Under the pieces are notes generated by a model that saw nothing but the letters and a program-made list of their open reading frames with translations, made no database searches and was not told the DNA's origin. The position numbers and the translations under genes are program-made. This document shows, one piece after another, positions 12,097 through 24,599 of a DNA stretch of 64,000 bases; position 1 is the stretch's first letter, and every line of letters starts with the position of its first letter. This stretch comes from Populus alba (Eukaryota > Streptophyta > Magnoliopsida > Malpighiales > Salicaceae), in contig NC_133298.1 in assembly GCF_005239225.2 (NCBI RefSeq), forward strand, positions 6,319,345 to 6,383,344. Direction: 5' to 3'.

Positions 12097-15000
12097 ATGT
12101 GGAAGCTAAATCAGTTCATACCAGATGATGATGGGGAGAGAGAGGAGAGTTTATTAGAAGAAGAATCAGATGGGATTTGTTCACTTTCTCCTACACAGGT
12201 TTCTTTTTCTAATTCCACCTCAAATCTTGTTTATTTCTTGATTAAAAAAAATTTATCTTTTTGATAGCTTAAAGCTTTTTTTCTATCTGGGTTTTTGTTT
12301 ATGCAGAGAATGTATGCATTTGCTGCTTCTTTGGCCGCTGGTTTGATTCTTATGTTTCTGGTATGTCCACCTTTTGTGCTTAAAGTTCATCTTTTTGTTT
12401 CTTTTTGGGTTTTATTGAAGCATAAACTGTGTTCTTTATGCAATGTTAGTGATTGAATTTTAATGGGCTTTTTGAAGTGATATTATGCAGTAAGTTTGGT
12501 TTTTAAAGAGGAAATTTTGAAAGTAATTAATGGTAGAAATATTATAGTATTTTAAGGAGCTTAAAGATTTTCTTCCTCTGTGTTTTTATTTGTGTCCAAG
12601 GTTTTAAATTTCTTTCTTGAACTGAATGTTTGTCTATAAAACAGTGGAATTGCTTCCGAAGAGTTCATAGAATGTTTAATGTTTTCAGTTGAATATAGAG
12701 TTGGGTCTTGTAACTCATGCTCTACTAATTTAATATTGTCAGTTCAGTCTTTTCTGGACTGCACCATTCGTTGGAAGTTCCTTAAGCAAGCTAGTTTGAA
12801 GTTTGAGATTACGATGGTTTCCAAAATTTTATATGGTCATTCGTAGTGCTTTTGTTCGCTAATGATTTGGCGTTTAGGGAAACTATAGAAGATTGTGATG
12901 ATTTATTTTGATTGGGAAGGTTAGTAGCTTTTCTGCTTGATCTTTGGCCATTTTATTCAGGCATGTTATCTAATACAACTATACAAGGACTACTGTCATC
13001 TTGCAGCATGTCTTTTATTAGACTACTTTACATAATACCAACATGGTACAGCCCATAGCAAACTTGATATTAAACTTCCTTTTCCCTGCCAAGGCATCTA
13101 AGAGGGACAAGTTGTCAGCATCTGCAGATCACTTGGCTTTTGTCATGCTTCCACTACATCTATCACACCTTGTGAGTAGGATGCCTCGAGCACCATTTAT
13201 ATAACTCATATATGAAACCATCACTCCCTTGGGGTGGTGTTAGCATACCTTGGCTTGTTGGTTTATAAGGGGTTAGCTCTGAAATATATACTGAGGAACA
13301 GTCCTCTAAGCTTGCCTTGAGAAGAATACGAGACTTCCTCGCATCTTGGAGATGTTTGACAATCGTTGCTTCTGGACTGTCTATAACAGTCTAGAGCCTA
13401 CAAGCATGGACCATATATAGAGCCCCTTGCTAACAATTTCAATTTATTTGCTTTCTTTCTTTTGAAACTTCCATCTATTTTGCTTTTTCTCAAACAATGC
13501 ATTACCTCTATATGTTAACCCTCTCTATCATCCATGGAAAAGACACTTAGTAAGCTGTCCTCAAATTAGATCATTAAGCCAATCTATTAAAAGAAGATCG
13601 CATTTCAAAATCAGCATAATAAATAGAAGTTTAGATTATATCTTAGAGGTTAACAATGATATGTGTTGTGCTTTATTAGTGTTATAGTTATATAGTTTGA
13701 GGCTGTCAAAAAATGGAAAGCAGTAAATGAATAGGATGTGTATCTAGAGAAATGTTTCTCAGGTTCTTCCCCTTTGGTCAGATTGTTAATATACCTAATT
13801 GCAAAGAGGTGTGTTATTACCAATATCTGTAAATTTTGATCTCCTAAGTTAACCTTTTTCCTTTTATATGAGCATATAAACTCTATGTGTCTTGCTTACA
13901 TCTTGCTCAAGAAGCTGCAAGTCCCATTATTACTAGGAAGCAGTCCCTTTTCTTTCCTGCTTAAGGAGGTAACCTTAGATTAGTTGAGGGAAAATATGGG
14001 ATTATAGAACATTGAGAATCTAAGCATGTTCAAGGAATATTTTGTGACCATTTATTGTGACATTTTAAAAGCTGTATTTCTATGGAAGCATTTGGCTGTA
14101 TAAAATGCTGATAGCTTTACAAATTTTGCATGTGTTGCAGTCCTTGATTGTCTTTGCCAAGCCTATCAAATTTGCACTATTGTTCACCTTTGGCAATGTG
14201 TTGGCAGTTGGAAGGTACATTGTCATTTTTACTCAATTTAGCAATACGTTTTGAATCTTATATTTTTAATCTCTCCATTTGCTGGTTTGTGCAGGCCAAC
14301 AAGTTTATATTCTGTCCCATCCCATCCTGATTTATAATATTTCTTTCACTCTTGAATTTATCTTTTTTCCTTCCACTGGTATTAGAAAACTTCCGTGCTT
14401 TTTTGCTTTTCTCTCATCACATGTAAAACAAAAACACCAGTTCTTATTCATCATAACAAAGGAACTTTTGTCTCCTTTTCTTCGATTCTTGGCATAGCTT
14501 CATTTTAATTCTTTATTTTTATAAACACTTTGAATCTTCTGACAAAAACTAGTTTAATCTGATCACTTTTGATCTGAGAATTTTGGGCACTCGAAGTTCA
14601 GTGCAGTATTATTGTGTATTTGGAAGAGAGTTTACATATCTTAAAGAGTGCCATGATTCCACACAGATAGTATCCCTGAGATCATCTGCAATTCAGTTCA
14701 ACTGAATCACTGTTCTTCTCAGGGTTTTTTGCATTCTAAACTTGTTTTGTGAATGGCAGCACAGCCTTCCTCATTGGACCTGGGCGACAGTTAGGTATGA
14801 TGTTTGACCCTATCCGCATATATGCAACAGTTATTTACATCGGATGTGTTGTTCTGGCCCTCATTTTTGCTCTCTTGGTAAGTCAACAGTTTCAATTCAT
14901 TTGTCAAATATAATAATGTTAGTGCCCCTTAATAACGGAGAAAACTTGGGAAATTAAAGTGCAGTAAATTATGATTGCTTTTCGTGACCCATATGGTTAC

Positions 15001-16524
15001 CATCCTTAGATTGTTTAAATCTTCAACCCCAAACATGTTCTCTTAGTATATCAATATTCTGGATCATGCTCATTTCTTTTCACTGCCTTATCATTTATTT
15101 ATCATGTGCACCTAACTGTTTTTACCTCAAGCTGTTAGATTTCCCATTACAATTCCTTTTGTAAAGATTAAGGTGCTTCTTGACTGATAACTCTGATAAG
15201 TGCATTCCTAATTATCTGGTATTTTGTTTTCTTTTCTTCACCTTCTTCCCTCCTTTTCTTTGTCGTCATCGCGTTCTTTTCTATCTACCACAGCAGAATT
15301 TACACCATCTTGGCATTTTGATTCTGAGTTATGGATGCAAATTTAAATAATGCAGGCTTTATTTATAACTACATGCCATTGTATCTATTTGCATTGTTAA
15401 TTGGCAAATGAAGTTGCACTGCCGAGAAACTTTTCTGCCTCAGCAACACTAATTAATGAAGCATAGGACTTCCTTTTACCACCGTCTGTGAATTCCTAAG
15501 ATATACTGAAGCATTGAAATTTCGAAATTCCTCTGAATTGTAGCCGAGTGGGTAAATTTGAAATCATTCTTGCCTCTGTTTGTGCCTTCTGATGAGCTTT
15601 CATTCCTTGTACTTTCATTCTTGTGCTGTCTTTCAGAAGAACTTCTCTCCCTCTTTCACAAATTCACCAAGATTTCAGTGAAGGTCAAATCTTGAAAAGC
15701 TTCTGGTTTGAACAGGGTGATAAACTAAAATGGCCTTGTCATCACGCATTGCGGTCCCCTTGTCCTTTATAAAGCTAAAGCTTCTCCTGCTTTTATTAGA
15801 GAAAAATAACATTCAAGATCAATTTGGAGAACAAAGACATCTCCAAATAGGAAAAGAAAATTAAAAAATAAATAAATATAAGAGAACTGCAATTGGGATG
15901 AATACCTGACATTAAAACACCCCTAAATATGCATTTTTCTAGTTAAAAATGCTTTCTGATTGTGGAAGCAGATTTAGATCATTTCTATTTATTTCACAAT
16001 GGCTTACAAACAGGTTTTCTGCACTTTTTTTTCATGTTGCAGATTCATAGCAAGATTTTAACAGTGTTTGCAATCATATTCGAGATTTGTGCCCTTATCT
16101 GGTAAGTTTGTCTCTCATTTTCACCCATTTCAATAGTTTTATGGTAAGGCATGAGGATACAAGATTAGAATTGTACAGTAAAGACTTGCGATATCATATA
16201 TAGTACAGAAGGATATTCAGAATATTCGGAATGGAAATTATACAGCGCTCTTATTTGGTTTTCATAGACAGTACATGGTCGCTTCTCAGAATTTTCAGAC
16301 TACAGTACATGATTTCCAGCTATTTATCTTATATATCAGGCAACATCTCTGCAATAGCTTCTCTTAGTTTAACAATAAGAAGTTCAATTGGGCATTTTAA
16401 ATGCTTTGTTCGCACCACTAATATGTCTTCTTTAAGCTGTTTCAGGTACGGTCTGAGCTATATTCCTTTTGCTCGGAGAATGGTGTCTAGTTTGATGATC
16501 CGGTTATTCGACACTGAGTTATAG
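12097..16524 (+). CDS. SFT2/Got1-family vesicle transport membrane protein
   Basis: There are six exons: 12097-12198, 12307-12360, 14141-14214, 14760-14877, 16043-16101 and 16446-16524. All junctions are GT-AG and in phase, giving 161 residues, the usual size for SFT2-like proteins. Yeast Sft2p helps retrograde vesicles fuse with the Golgi; a similar endomembrane role is inferred here. The protein has a hydrophilic, acidic N-terminus (1-34) and four membrane segments: roughly 37-58 (AFAASLAAGLILMFL), 66-87, 99-118 and 124-146. The family GPGRQLGMMFDP-type loop lies between segments 2 and 3, followed by the SYIPFARRM block and a short basic/acidic tail. Introns 2 and 4 are large (1.78 and 1.17 kb) compared with the 0.56 kb coding sequence. 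The start is the first ATG, preceded by an in-frame stop. Confidence 0.93.
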
Positions 16525-18280
16525 GCTCATGGCTAATGCAAATTCTAGGAGGGCAATAAAATGAGAGATTCTTGAAACCTTTGGCTTATGGCTGCTGTCT
16601 CCCTGCTTTTCATCTGAGTTCGTGCAGAAAGAATTTTTTCCACTTGAGTTTAGAGCTTGGCACTTCTGATTGTTAATTTGGCATTATATGGTTCTTGGTT
16701 TCGTATTTCAACTTCATTTACTTTTACCTCGTCTCCTTTCAACTTTCCTTGGGCTAAAGGAACATGGCCTTGACCCCGAAGAGACCTGGCACATTCGGCT
16801 ACAGTTTCTGCTTTTGCAAAAAATACTATCTGCTCGCAAGTTGTAAATATGCAAAAGACAATATGAAGAATGAACTCTTTCCTGATCACTTGCTTAATAG
16901 TTAGCCACTTACCCCCTCATGATATGGTTTCATTCGAAACAACAACCTTGACAGTTCCTTATCCTACCAAGCATTCTGTTTGGTTAAAATCCTCAGGCAT
17001 AACATAACTTAAGGTTTTTCGAACGACCTTTACATGGAGAACCTTGGGCATGACTATGAGATAAAAGAATCCATTACCCAGCCCAGTCTGTTGTTCTTAA
17101 AGATGCCTCAAAGTTCAAACTGGACCATTGTCGAAGGTGAAAGGAACTGGGCTTGGAGGAATACAAGATGGGTGGACGCACCTCGAATAAACCACAGAAA
17201 GTTACATGCATGCTTTGATTAGATGGGGTTCATGCTATAAAGAGGATCGGGTTTTTACTCCTCCATGCAGTGTTGCAGATAAGGAATCCAAGAGTTGAAT
17301 TCAAAAAAAATACGAGTGTTTGATAGCTAAAACAAGAAGTGAATTGACAGCCCAAATGGGCCAAGTTTAAAGACAGCTCAACTACTCCTTTAGGCCAGGC
17401 AAATAATATCCCCGATGGATACCAAGTCCCGGACCAGCAAATACATCCCTCCAAGAGGTATAAACAAGAAAAATGGATCGGGAATCTCGCATGTCTCGAA
17501 GATGGGAAAGCAAAAAGGTGTTTAGTATCAGTCTTGTTGCTCATCAGAGGTTGAAAATGATGGACGTCTTTCCACATCCATGCTTTGGACACAACCTAAT
17601 GGTGACCTGTGATGATATAAACATTGCATCTAAAGCAGCCTGTGAGAGATCTGCATTGAACAACCATGGTGGTAGCTCCCTACCTACCTCAGAATAGAAC
17701 GTGTCTTCAAAATACCATAACTTTATGCCCAAGTAGACAAATCTTTGATCAGTAGAAGCATCTACTTACTGCTCCAGAGGCAAGTGATCAGTCCTTTTCT
17801 CCATTATACATGGACCATGGCTATACCCCAAGCATGTCCTGCGTGCAAGATTAAAGTCAGTGACATGATTGCTTGTATGGTCTTGCGCCCTAGATTTTTG
17901 AGAACTTGTGGTGCAGAATGCAAATGCCCTCCTCTGATGCTGCTGCTGTCCATGTGAACACTACCAGTCTTGGAAGCAAATTCAAAGACTTTGGGCCTAA
18001 AACATAATTGACCCCAAAGGTGGTAGGTGATTCTTGATGATGTTGAATTGTCCCAACATGGGCAATTAAGCATCGACATGCAATTAAGTTGGGTCTTGTC
18101 TTTAAAATAGTTTATTTCTTTTAAGAAAATACTTTTGATTTGTCGTAGATGTGAAATATTCGCATCATCATTTCTCATATACAGCATCATTGTGCTGATT
18201 TATTCATTGAAATGCTTAATAATACCCCGCTTTTCTTACATCCTCTGTAATTTTTCCAAATTGATACTCATCAACCGGCT
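16525..18280. other. Balanced-composition intergenic stretch without an assignable gene
   Basis: This stretch holds the presumed 3'UTR of the SFT2 gene and then about 1.6 kb that is visibly less AT-rich than the DNA to its right. Open frames of 60-128 codons occur on both strands, for example minus 17804-18190, minus 17230-17592 and plus 17473-17697. None shows a motif I know, and they overlap antisense to one another. It could be a decayed gene, a non-coding transcript or an old retroelement piece; I cannot tell. Confidence 0.5.
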
Positions 18281-18281
18281 A

Positions 18282-18485
18282 TTTTTTTTTTGTTTTTATT
18301 AATATGGATATCCAGATCAGCTTATATGCATCTGGACTAATTTTATTGGCTCTAAAATTAACAACTATACAAACCTCCAATAACAATTATATTAGCAACC
18401 ACATGGTTTAAACCTAAAACCACAAAAGGAGCAAACCTCTTGATCTGAAACTCTTATCACTAGACCACCTTTACCAACTGACTAT
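18282..18485 (-). mobile_element. tRNA-derived SINE-like element
   Basis: Read on the minus strand, it begins with a pol III A-box-like TGGTCTAGTGATAAGAG and later has a B-box-like GGTTTAAACC. A conserved body follows (GTTGTTAATTTTAGAGCC ... GATGCATATAAGCTGATC), and it ends in an A-rich tail (poly-T on the plus strand at 18282-18292). Related bodies occur at 27425-27575 and 60625-60830, which supports a dispersed family. SINEs are common in Salicaceae; the family name is not assigned. Confidence 0.6.
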
Positions 18486-18773
18486 TTATCATGGCATGTC
18501 AGCCTGTCAAAAAACTCAAAATCATATTTAAAGTCGGTTTTTTATAATGTTTGGTTGTTGTTTCCTAACAAAAAAAAATTAGAAACAGCTAGAATAAAAA
18601 AGATATTATTTTAGATATTTTCTATTTAAAAAGACAAGTTTTACTTTAAAATTGTTTAGAAAATATATTTGATTTTTTATTTTTATTTTTAAATGAAACA
18701 CATGGTTGTGGTTTTTAATTTCAGGTTTTAAGAAATTAATTAAGGTATGTATAATCTGATATAGGCTCCGTTT

Positions 18774-19654
18774 GTTTGCAGGAAAGTGGTTTCCTTTTGG
18801 AAAGTGAATTCCGGGGAAAGTGAATTCTTGGAAAGTGAATTCCGGAAAGTATTTTCTGATGTTTGGCAGTATTATGGAAAATGAACTGGAAAACATTTTC
18901 CAGTGTTTGGTTGTGTTATGGAAAATAAACTGGAAAATAATTTATTAATGAATTAATTTTTTTCAAGTTTATCTAATATATACAAAATATTTAATCACTT
19001 ACAATAAAAAAAATCTAAAAAGTATTTATAATGATGAATTTTTTATTATATCATATATTCATACATAGCTTATTAAAATAATGAGGAACAAATCTTACAA
19101 ATTAAAAAGTTGAATGAGAATGAAATTGAAAAAAAATATATAATTAAATTATCTCAAATAAAATAAATAATAATCAAAATAATAGAGATCAAATCTAAAA
19201 AAAAAAAAAATGAAAGATGAAGAAATTAAAATAATAATAATCAACATTTCATAAATTATTTCAAATAAAATAAGTAACAATCAAAAGAATGAGGACCAAA
19301 TGTGATAGATAAAAAATTTTAATAAAAATATGATAAGGAAAAAGCAAATAGCAATTATAAAAATAAGGATCAAAGTTAATATCAGAAGATTAAATTTAAT
19401 ATAATCAGCAAATAATGACATTTCTAATTTTTTCACAATTTCCGGAAAGTGTTTTCCCTTCAAATTTTTCAGGAAAACACTTTCCTGAAAACCAAGCCAA
19501 ATTTTCCTTTTACTGGAAAGTGTTTTCCATTTTTTCTACTGGCAAACAAACACCAAGAAAGTTTGGAAAGTGATTTCCCGGAAACCACTTTCCTGAAAAC
19601 AAACACAGCTAAAGGAAAAACACTTTCCTGAAACAAGTCAAATTTTTCTTTGAC
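18774..19654 (-). mobile_element. MITE-like element, copy A of an inverted pair
   Basis: It starts with GGCTCCGTTTGTTTGCAGGA and is built of repeated GGAAAGTG/AAACACTTTCC motifs at both ends around an AT-rich core. The whole unit is the reverse complement of 29957-31083. Its right-hand side carries the internal end GAAAACAAACACAGC followed by TAA, then continues about 45 bp into sequence also found in copy B before similarity stops. No transposase is encoded, so it is non-autonomous. Confidence 0.75.
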
Positions 19655-19974
19655 CCCAGTAAACAGCATGATGCTCATAAGGTTATATCTCTTATGATAT
19701 TTGTTTAGGTTTAAGTTTCAAACCCATTTCCTTCGACATTCCCAGCTACCCACTCCTCATGTAGGGTCCATGAACAGCTACTAATATTTTAGAAACCAAC
19801 CTCCCACCCATCCTATAAAAATCAAGAAATCACTGTATAAATCTTGTCAATGTTTCTTTATTTCTCCTTGAAACTTTGTATGTATCAAAGTTGTGTTTGA
19901 TAGCTGGCGTGGTAGATTTATATTATAATTTATTTATATCATTGATGAAGTTTAATTCATTGAATCTCAGGATT

Positions 19975-20670
19975 ATTTCGTGGGTAGCTATTTTTATTTA
20001 AAAGATTTGGATAGTGTTTGATGTGTTAATTAAATTGGTAAAAATCCAGTCAAATCAATTAAATTTTACCATACAGGTGTAATTATTTTTATTAAAAGGT
20101 TTTGATAAAGTTTGGTCATATTAACTAAATTATTAAAATTTGAGTAAGATCACTCAAGTTTTACTAATCCATGAGTAGCTATTTTTATTAAAAAATTTTG
20201 GATAGTGTTTGGTCATGCTAACTAAATCATTAAAAATCCAGTCACATCAATCAAATTTTACTAATTTATATTCATATGTAGCTATTTTTATTAAAAAGTT
20301 ATATAATCAGAACTCAGAATCTAGATCTTGGACCAGGCCTACCATCACGCCGAGTCTTAAAACTATGGGTGTAACTATTTTTATTAAAAGGTTTTGACAA
20401 GTTTGATCGTATTAATTAAATCATTAAAAATCCAGCCAAGGTTAATTAAATTTTTACTGATTCATGAGTAACTATTTTTATTAAAAGGTTTAGGATAGGG
20501 TTTGGTCATGTCTAACTAAATCATTAAAAATCCAGTCAGATCAATTAAACTTTATTAATTCATGGGTAGCTATTTTTATTAAAAAAAAATTGGATAAGAT
20601 TTAGTCGTCTTGACTAAATCATTAAAAATTCAGTCAAATCAATTAAGTTTTACTAATTTAATATTTTATC
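19975..20670 (+). repeat. Tandem array, 7 copies of about 100 bp
   Basis: Units begin with GTAGCTATTTTTATTAAAAG or a close variant near 19984, 20080, 20173, 20279, 20370, 20468 and 20566. Each unit continues with GGATAGTGTTTGGTCATG, AACTAAATCATTAAAAATCC, 'AGTCA.ATCAATTAAATTTTACTAATTCATG'-type segments. The fourth copy keeps only the head; its tail is replaced by a GC-richer sequence (20310-20365) that includes CTTGGACCAGGCCTACC. The array is diverged but clearly periodic. Confidence 0.85.
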
Positions 20671-21089
20671 TGGTTTAAATAAAAACTCGGTTGAAGTTTG
20701 TATCCTGAATGTTTTAAATAAATTCATGTTTAGCACATAATTAACAAATATGCTTGGAATAACATGACCAAGACCTAGCAAGTCGAAAAATCCAAAAGAT
20801 GGTTTGATGAAGGTCACAAGAATGTACTTTATAATCAATAGTCATTATTAAAGTTTTGATTGAAAGAAGATCTTCAAAGATAGTATTGGATTCCGATATG
20901 TTTTCCTCAGCAAGAAAAAAGAAGCTTTTCATGGCTTACCTACAAATAATTATTTCATTCCTTTCATATTTGACCAATTAGGGCTAAAAAAGATGCGAGC
21001 TAGCATTCCTCCAACATTTCACCTCCAATTACCAAACCCAAGCTTAACTTTTTGTGAAAAAGAAAAGAAATGTTACACTATGGACCTAC

Positions 21090-21095
<6 letters not shown>

Positions 21096-21154
<59 letters not shown>
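21096..21154. repeat. (TA)n microsatellite
   Basis: An uninterrupted TA tract of about 59 bp, one of the longest simple repeats in the window. The open frame through it is meaningless alternating Ile/Tyr. Confidence 0.97.
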
Positions 21155-21163
<9 letters not shown>

Positions 21164-21194
21164 CTGCAGTCAAAGGGCATAGTCTCTGCCAAGA

Positions 21195-21390
21195 ATATTT
21201 TCGAACCTATTTGTTTCTAGGATGAAAAATTATTTTTTAAAAAATTTAAATTATTTTTTCTTTAAACTATTATGTTGGTGTTTATAAATTATTATGGTGT
21301 GCTGATGTTAAAAATAAATTTAAAAATATATTATTTTAATATATTTTTAAATAAAATACATCTTAAAAACAATTATTATTATAATATTAA
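21195..21390 (+). mobile_element. AT-rich MITE family copy
   Basis: It contains the core TGGTGTGCTGATGTTAAAAA followed by the ATATATTATTTTAATATA block and TTTTTAAATAAAATAC. Ends are degraded. Same orientation as the copies at 38285 and 39270. Confidence 0.6.
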
Positions 21391-22480
21391 ACAGAATACG
21401 AGACCCCACTTGAAAGCCAGTAATAAAAACAACCCTGTGTCCTATGCAAGATCCCAACATGTGAAATGCAATCCAATCAGTGACCAAAACAGCAAAAAAT
21501 ATAAGCAATTAGGAGTTGGCTTTGGCTCTTTGCGTGTGCTCGGACCCTTGAATCTGTGAAGGAGTACAGAAAAGAGGACTCCTCACCTCCTGAAATGAAT
21601 CATAATTTTCTTTAGTGCTTGAGAACTTGACCACTTGCCTCCATGTCCACGATGAACAAACACTATCTTGCTTCTTTTGCAATCAAAAGTAATCCAAAAG
21701 AGCTTATTAATCAAATCCATTGACCATTTTATAAGATCTGAGCTTGCATTCTTGCCGACCTTTCAACCAACCCTTGTGTCTCTTCCATGCATGGATCTCT
21801 CCCTGTCTCTATAAAATAATAAGAATTTAGTGCCAATCTGCCCCGAGAAGCCGCATTTGATTAGTTTCTAATTGTTGTTTTCCAATAATTTTAGTTGCAA
21901 AGGTCATGGCTTGTTTAATCTATGTGTAGATGTAATTCGGAAATTGTATGGCACGATCAGAGAGTTAAATTAATTATAAGGAATAATTATGAAATATATA
22001 ATAGAGGGAATCTTTGTTTGCTCCTATACTTGTTCATGCGCAAGTGACAAAATGGTGTGGCAAGAAAAATTCTATAATATTGGACCCTTTCTACATCACC
22101 AAATTAATGCAAGATTTTCTCCAAGTTATCCCCATTGGATTATTATTTTTTTATTTTTATTTTTTAGAAATATCCATTTGGGGGCATGAATTGTATATGG
22201 GATGGTGTAAATTTTCTTGGCATGTATATAGCATTGTTTTATAGCAAGAAAGTTTAACTTTGTCACTCTCCGTTGGACAAAACAGAAATAAAAAGATAAC
22301 AAAATACTTTATCTTGATATATAGTAATTAAACACTAGCCGAGAGTTCTGTATGATTAGAATCATCAGCATTAACTTTCTCTTTGAATTTATTTTTCAAA
22401 TATTTTTTTTCATGGTATCAAGTTATCATGATTTTGGTTAAATTTTTAATTTATTTCTTATAGCTAAATTAGATAAATAG

Positions 22481-22760
22481 TAGGGGAGCAAAAAAAAAAA
22501 CCAAAAAACTGATTAAACAGAGAAAACTGGAAAAAAAACAAAAAAAAACTGAATAGTGAAAAAAATTCGATTAAACCTATTATAATATTTAAAAAAACTA
22601 ACCGGTTTGATTTCAGTTTCATAAGCCTGAAATTTAAAAATCAAACCAAATTAAACCAAAATTAACAAAAAACTGAACAGAAAAAAATCGAGTTGAATTA
22701 AAAAAAAAAAAAAACATAATCAAATTGAAACCAAAATCATTATAAATTACAAAAAAAAAA
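22481..22760 (-). mobile_element. Partial hAT-like MITE, related to 40950-41328
   Basis: It begins TAGGGGAGCAAAAAAA and continues with CTGATTAAACAGAGAAAACTGG, matching in reverse complement the right-hand end of the element at 40950-41328 (CCGTTTAATC ... TTTTGCTCACCCCTA). The interior repeats AAACCGG/AACCAAAT-type motifs. The right end is not clear, so the copy looks truncated or decayed. Confidence 0.55.
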
Positions 22761-23069
22761 AAACCCAAGTACCAATATAACTTGAAACCATTGTAGCAAT
22801 CACCCTTTTTTTTAATTTATGTTCATTGTTTAGCACTACAAGCCCATGGTTAACTCTCAAACCACTTAGTTAAATGTGCATGCCATGAGAGATGCATTGG
22901 ATGTTACATTAACAATGATTTTATCTTCTTTTTTTAATAATAGAAATGCTAAGATCATAATTTTATTAATTTTTTATCTCTCAAGAGCTAAGTCCACGGC
23001 CCCATTTGCAGATACTTTGTGATTGTGTCTCGTTAGGCATTTATTAAGATATTAATGAGATTTGTTGTA

Positions 23070-23210
23070 TATGATATTTTTTTATTTGAAAATATATTAA
23101 AATAATATTTTTTTTTTTGTTTTTAATATTAGTGTTAAAAAATATTGATTTAATACTAAAAAAATCTTAAAAAAACGCAGTTCAGTGCTCTCAAACAGCC
23201 TCTAAATAGT
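23070..23210 (-). mobile_element. AT-rich MITE family fragment
   Basis: It carries TTTGAAAATATATTAAAATA, then TTTTTAATATTAGTGTTAAAA, and an end CGCAGTTCAGTGCTCTCAAAC comparable to the NNGCGGTT...CAAACA ends of other copies. The orientation is reversed relative to 39270-39475. Confidence 0.5.
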
Positions 23211-23509
23211 AATGAAGATGCTATTCCTTGATTAAACAAGTGATTTTTCAGTTCTGCAAATGCAGCCAGAGGAAAAGCAACTGTTTCCAACTTACAAAAA
23301 CTGTTTAAAGTTGTTTGATAATTCATTTCTATATTCAATTTATTGATGTAACCCACGCAACTACCATCATCAATGAATCACTCCAACAAAGCAAATTTGA
23401 CACTCTCTCTAAGACAAAACTAGAGTGTCGCGAGGGGTTCTGTCCTGGTGGTAAAACTAGATGTTCATATCCATCATGAATCATATTCTAGTCTTTATCT
23501 AATAATTTA

Positions 23510-23870
23510 GATTTTTATATTAAGATAGTTTTTTAATATAGTATTATAGTTTTGATAATCAAATGCCAGGAGTTTAAATATTACCGTCTTAATTTATTTA
23601 ATACAAATTAATCATAAAGTAATGTTAGCATGTGTAAATTTCAAGTTTAAAAAACTTTTACTTGAAAAGATGTGCTAAAAAAAAATATAAATTATATCTT
23701 AAATTTTTTGATTGAATTTGATAACCAAACGGACACGAGTTTAAATCTCACCGTTCTTATTTATTTAATAAAAATTAATCACAAAGTAATGCTAGCATAT
23801 GAAAATTTCAAGTTCAAAAAACTTTCATCTAAAAAAATATGTAAAAAAAATATAAAGTTCTATGATATAT
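23510..23870 (+). mobile_element. Head-to-tail remnants of the miniature LTR element family
   Basis: Two successive units (about 23553-23705 and 23712-23865) share GAGTTTAAAT.T.ACCGT, CTTATTTATTTAATA, AATTAATCA.AAAGTAATG and TTTCAAGTT.AAAAAACTTT. Each is followed by a block resembling the terminal repeat of the element at 36777-37067 (AAAAATATAAATTATATCTT and AAAAAAATATAAAGTTCTA). The GGTATCA primer-site-like motif is degraded to GATAATCAAA / GATAACCAAA. Confidence 0.55.
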
Positions 23871-24599
23871 AAACATGGAATTAGATTTTGTTTTTTTCGA
23901 GTTTTAACTTAATGTTACATGTTTTTTAAGCCTAGAAATGATCTGTTTTCCTTGATTCCTTGAGCTAGGTGAATAAAATAGGGTTGCTCTCTATGGATCC
24001 AGCTTATTATTTGTTCTCGTAGCTCCTTGAATGTGCTGATATTAATAAACTAAACCTAGCGGAGCTTACAAGATGCGCCATGTTCCATGCTCGATCTCCC
24101 TTTTATTCCTTCCTCTCCTCTACCTCTCTCTCTTTGTTTATTGATTCTTCGATCGATGAAAGACATGTAACGAATTTCTTAGTTGCTTGGTTATGGAGCC
24201 ATGACCTAAGTTTTGGTTCGGTTCAGTTGCCTAGCCAAACTACTGCTAGGTTTGGAGTTGAGTAAAATTTAATTTTACCCTGTGCTAAAGCAATAAAATG
24301 TATATGGATGGAAGATGAAAGATGGAGATCTGTTGCCTCGTTTGCACTTATCTTCGTGTTCTAATTTCTATGTCAACCTTCTTTGATCACACGAGGCGGG
24401 TCTCCATTGGAAGAAGTACACATGATTTTTTTTTATTATTATTTATAAAAATTATGAAAGATTAATTATTCATGAGTGTGTTTGATGCTTATTAGCACGC
24501 GACTTTTCACTAACAAAGAGAGATGCATTAATATTTGATGTAATTAGTGTAGTGGAATTCTTTTTTCCAGACTAGCATAGTTTATGGGACGCACAGGAC

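Noticed and set aside
19975..20670. Regularly spaced repeats considered as a CRISPR-like array
   Set aside because: Units are contiguous and diverged along their whole length, with no short identical repeats separated by unique spacers, and the genome is a plant's.
21096..21154. Open frame of alternating Ile and Tyr through the TA tract, and a similar one at 40870
   Set aside because: Simple-sequence translation only.
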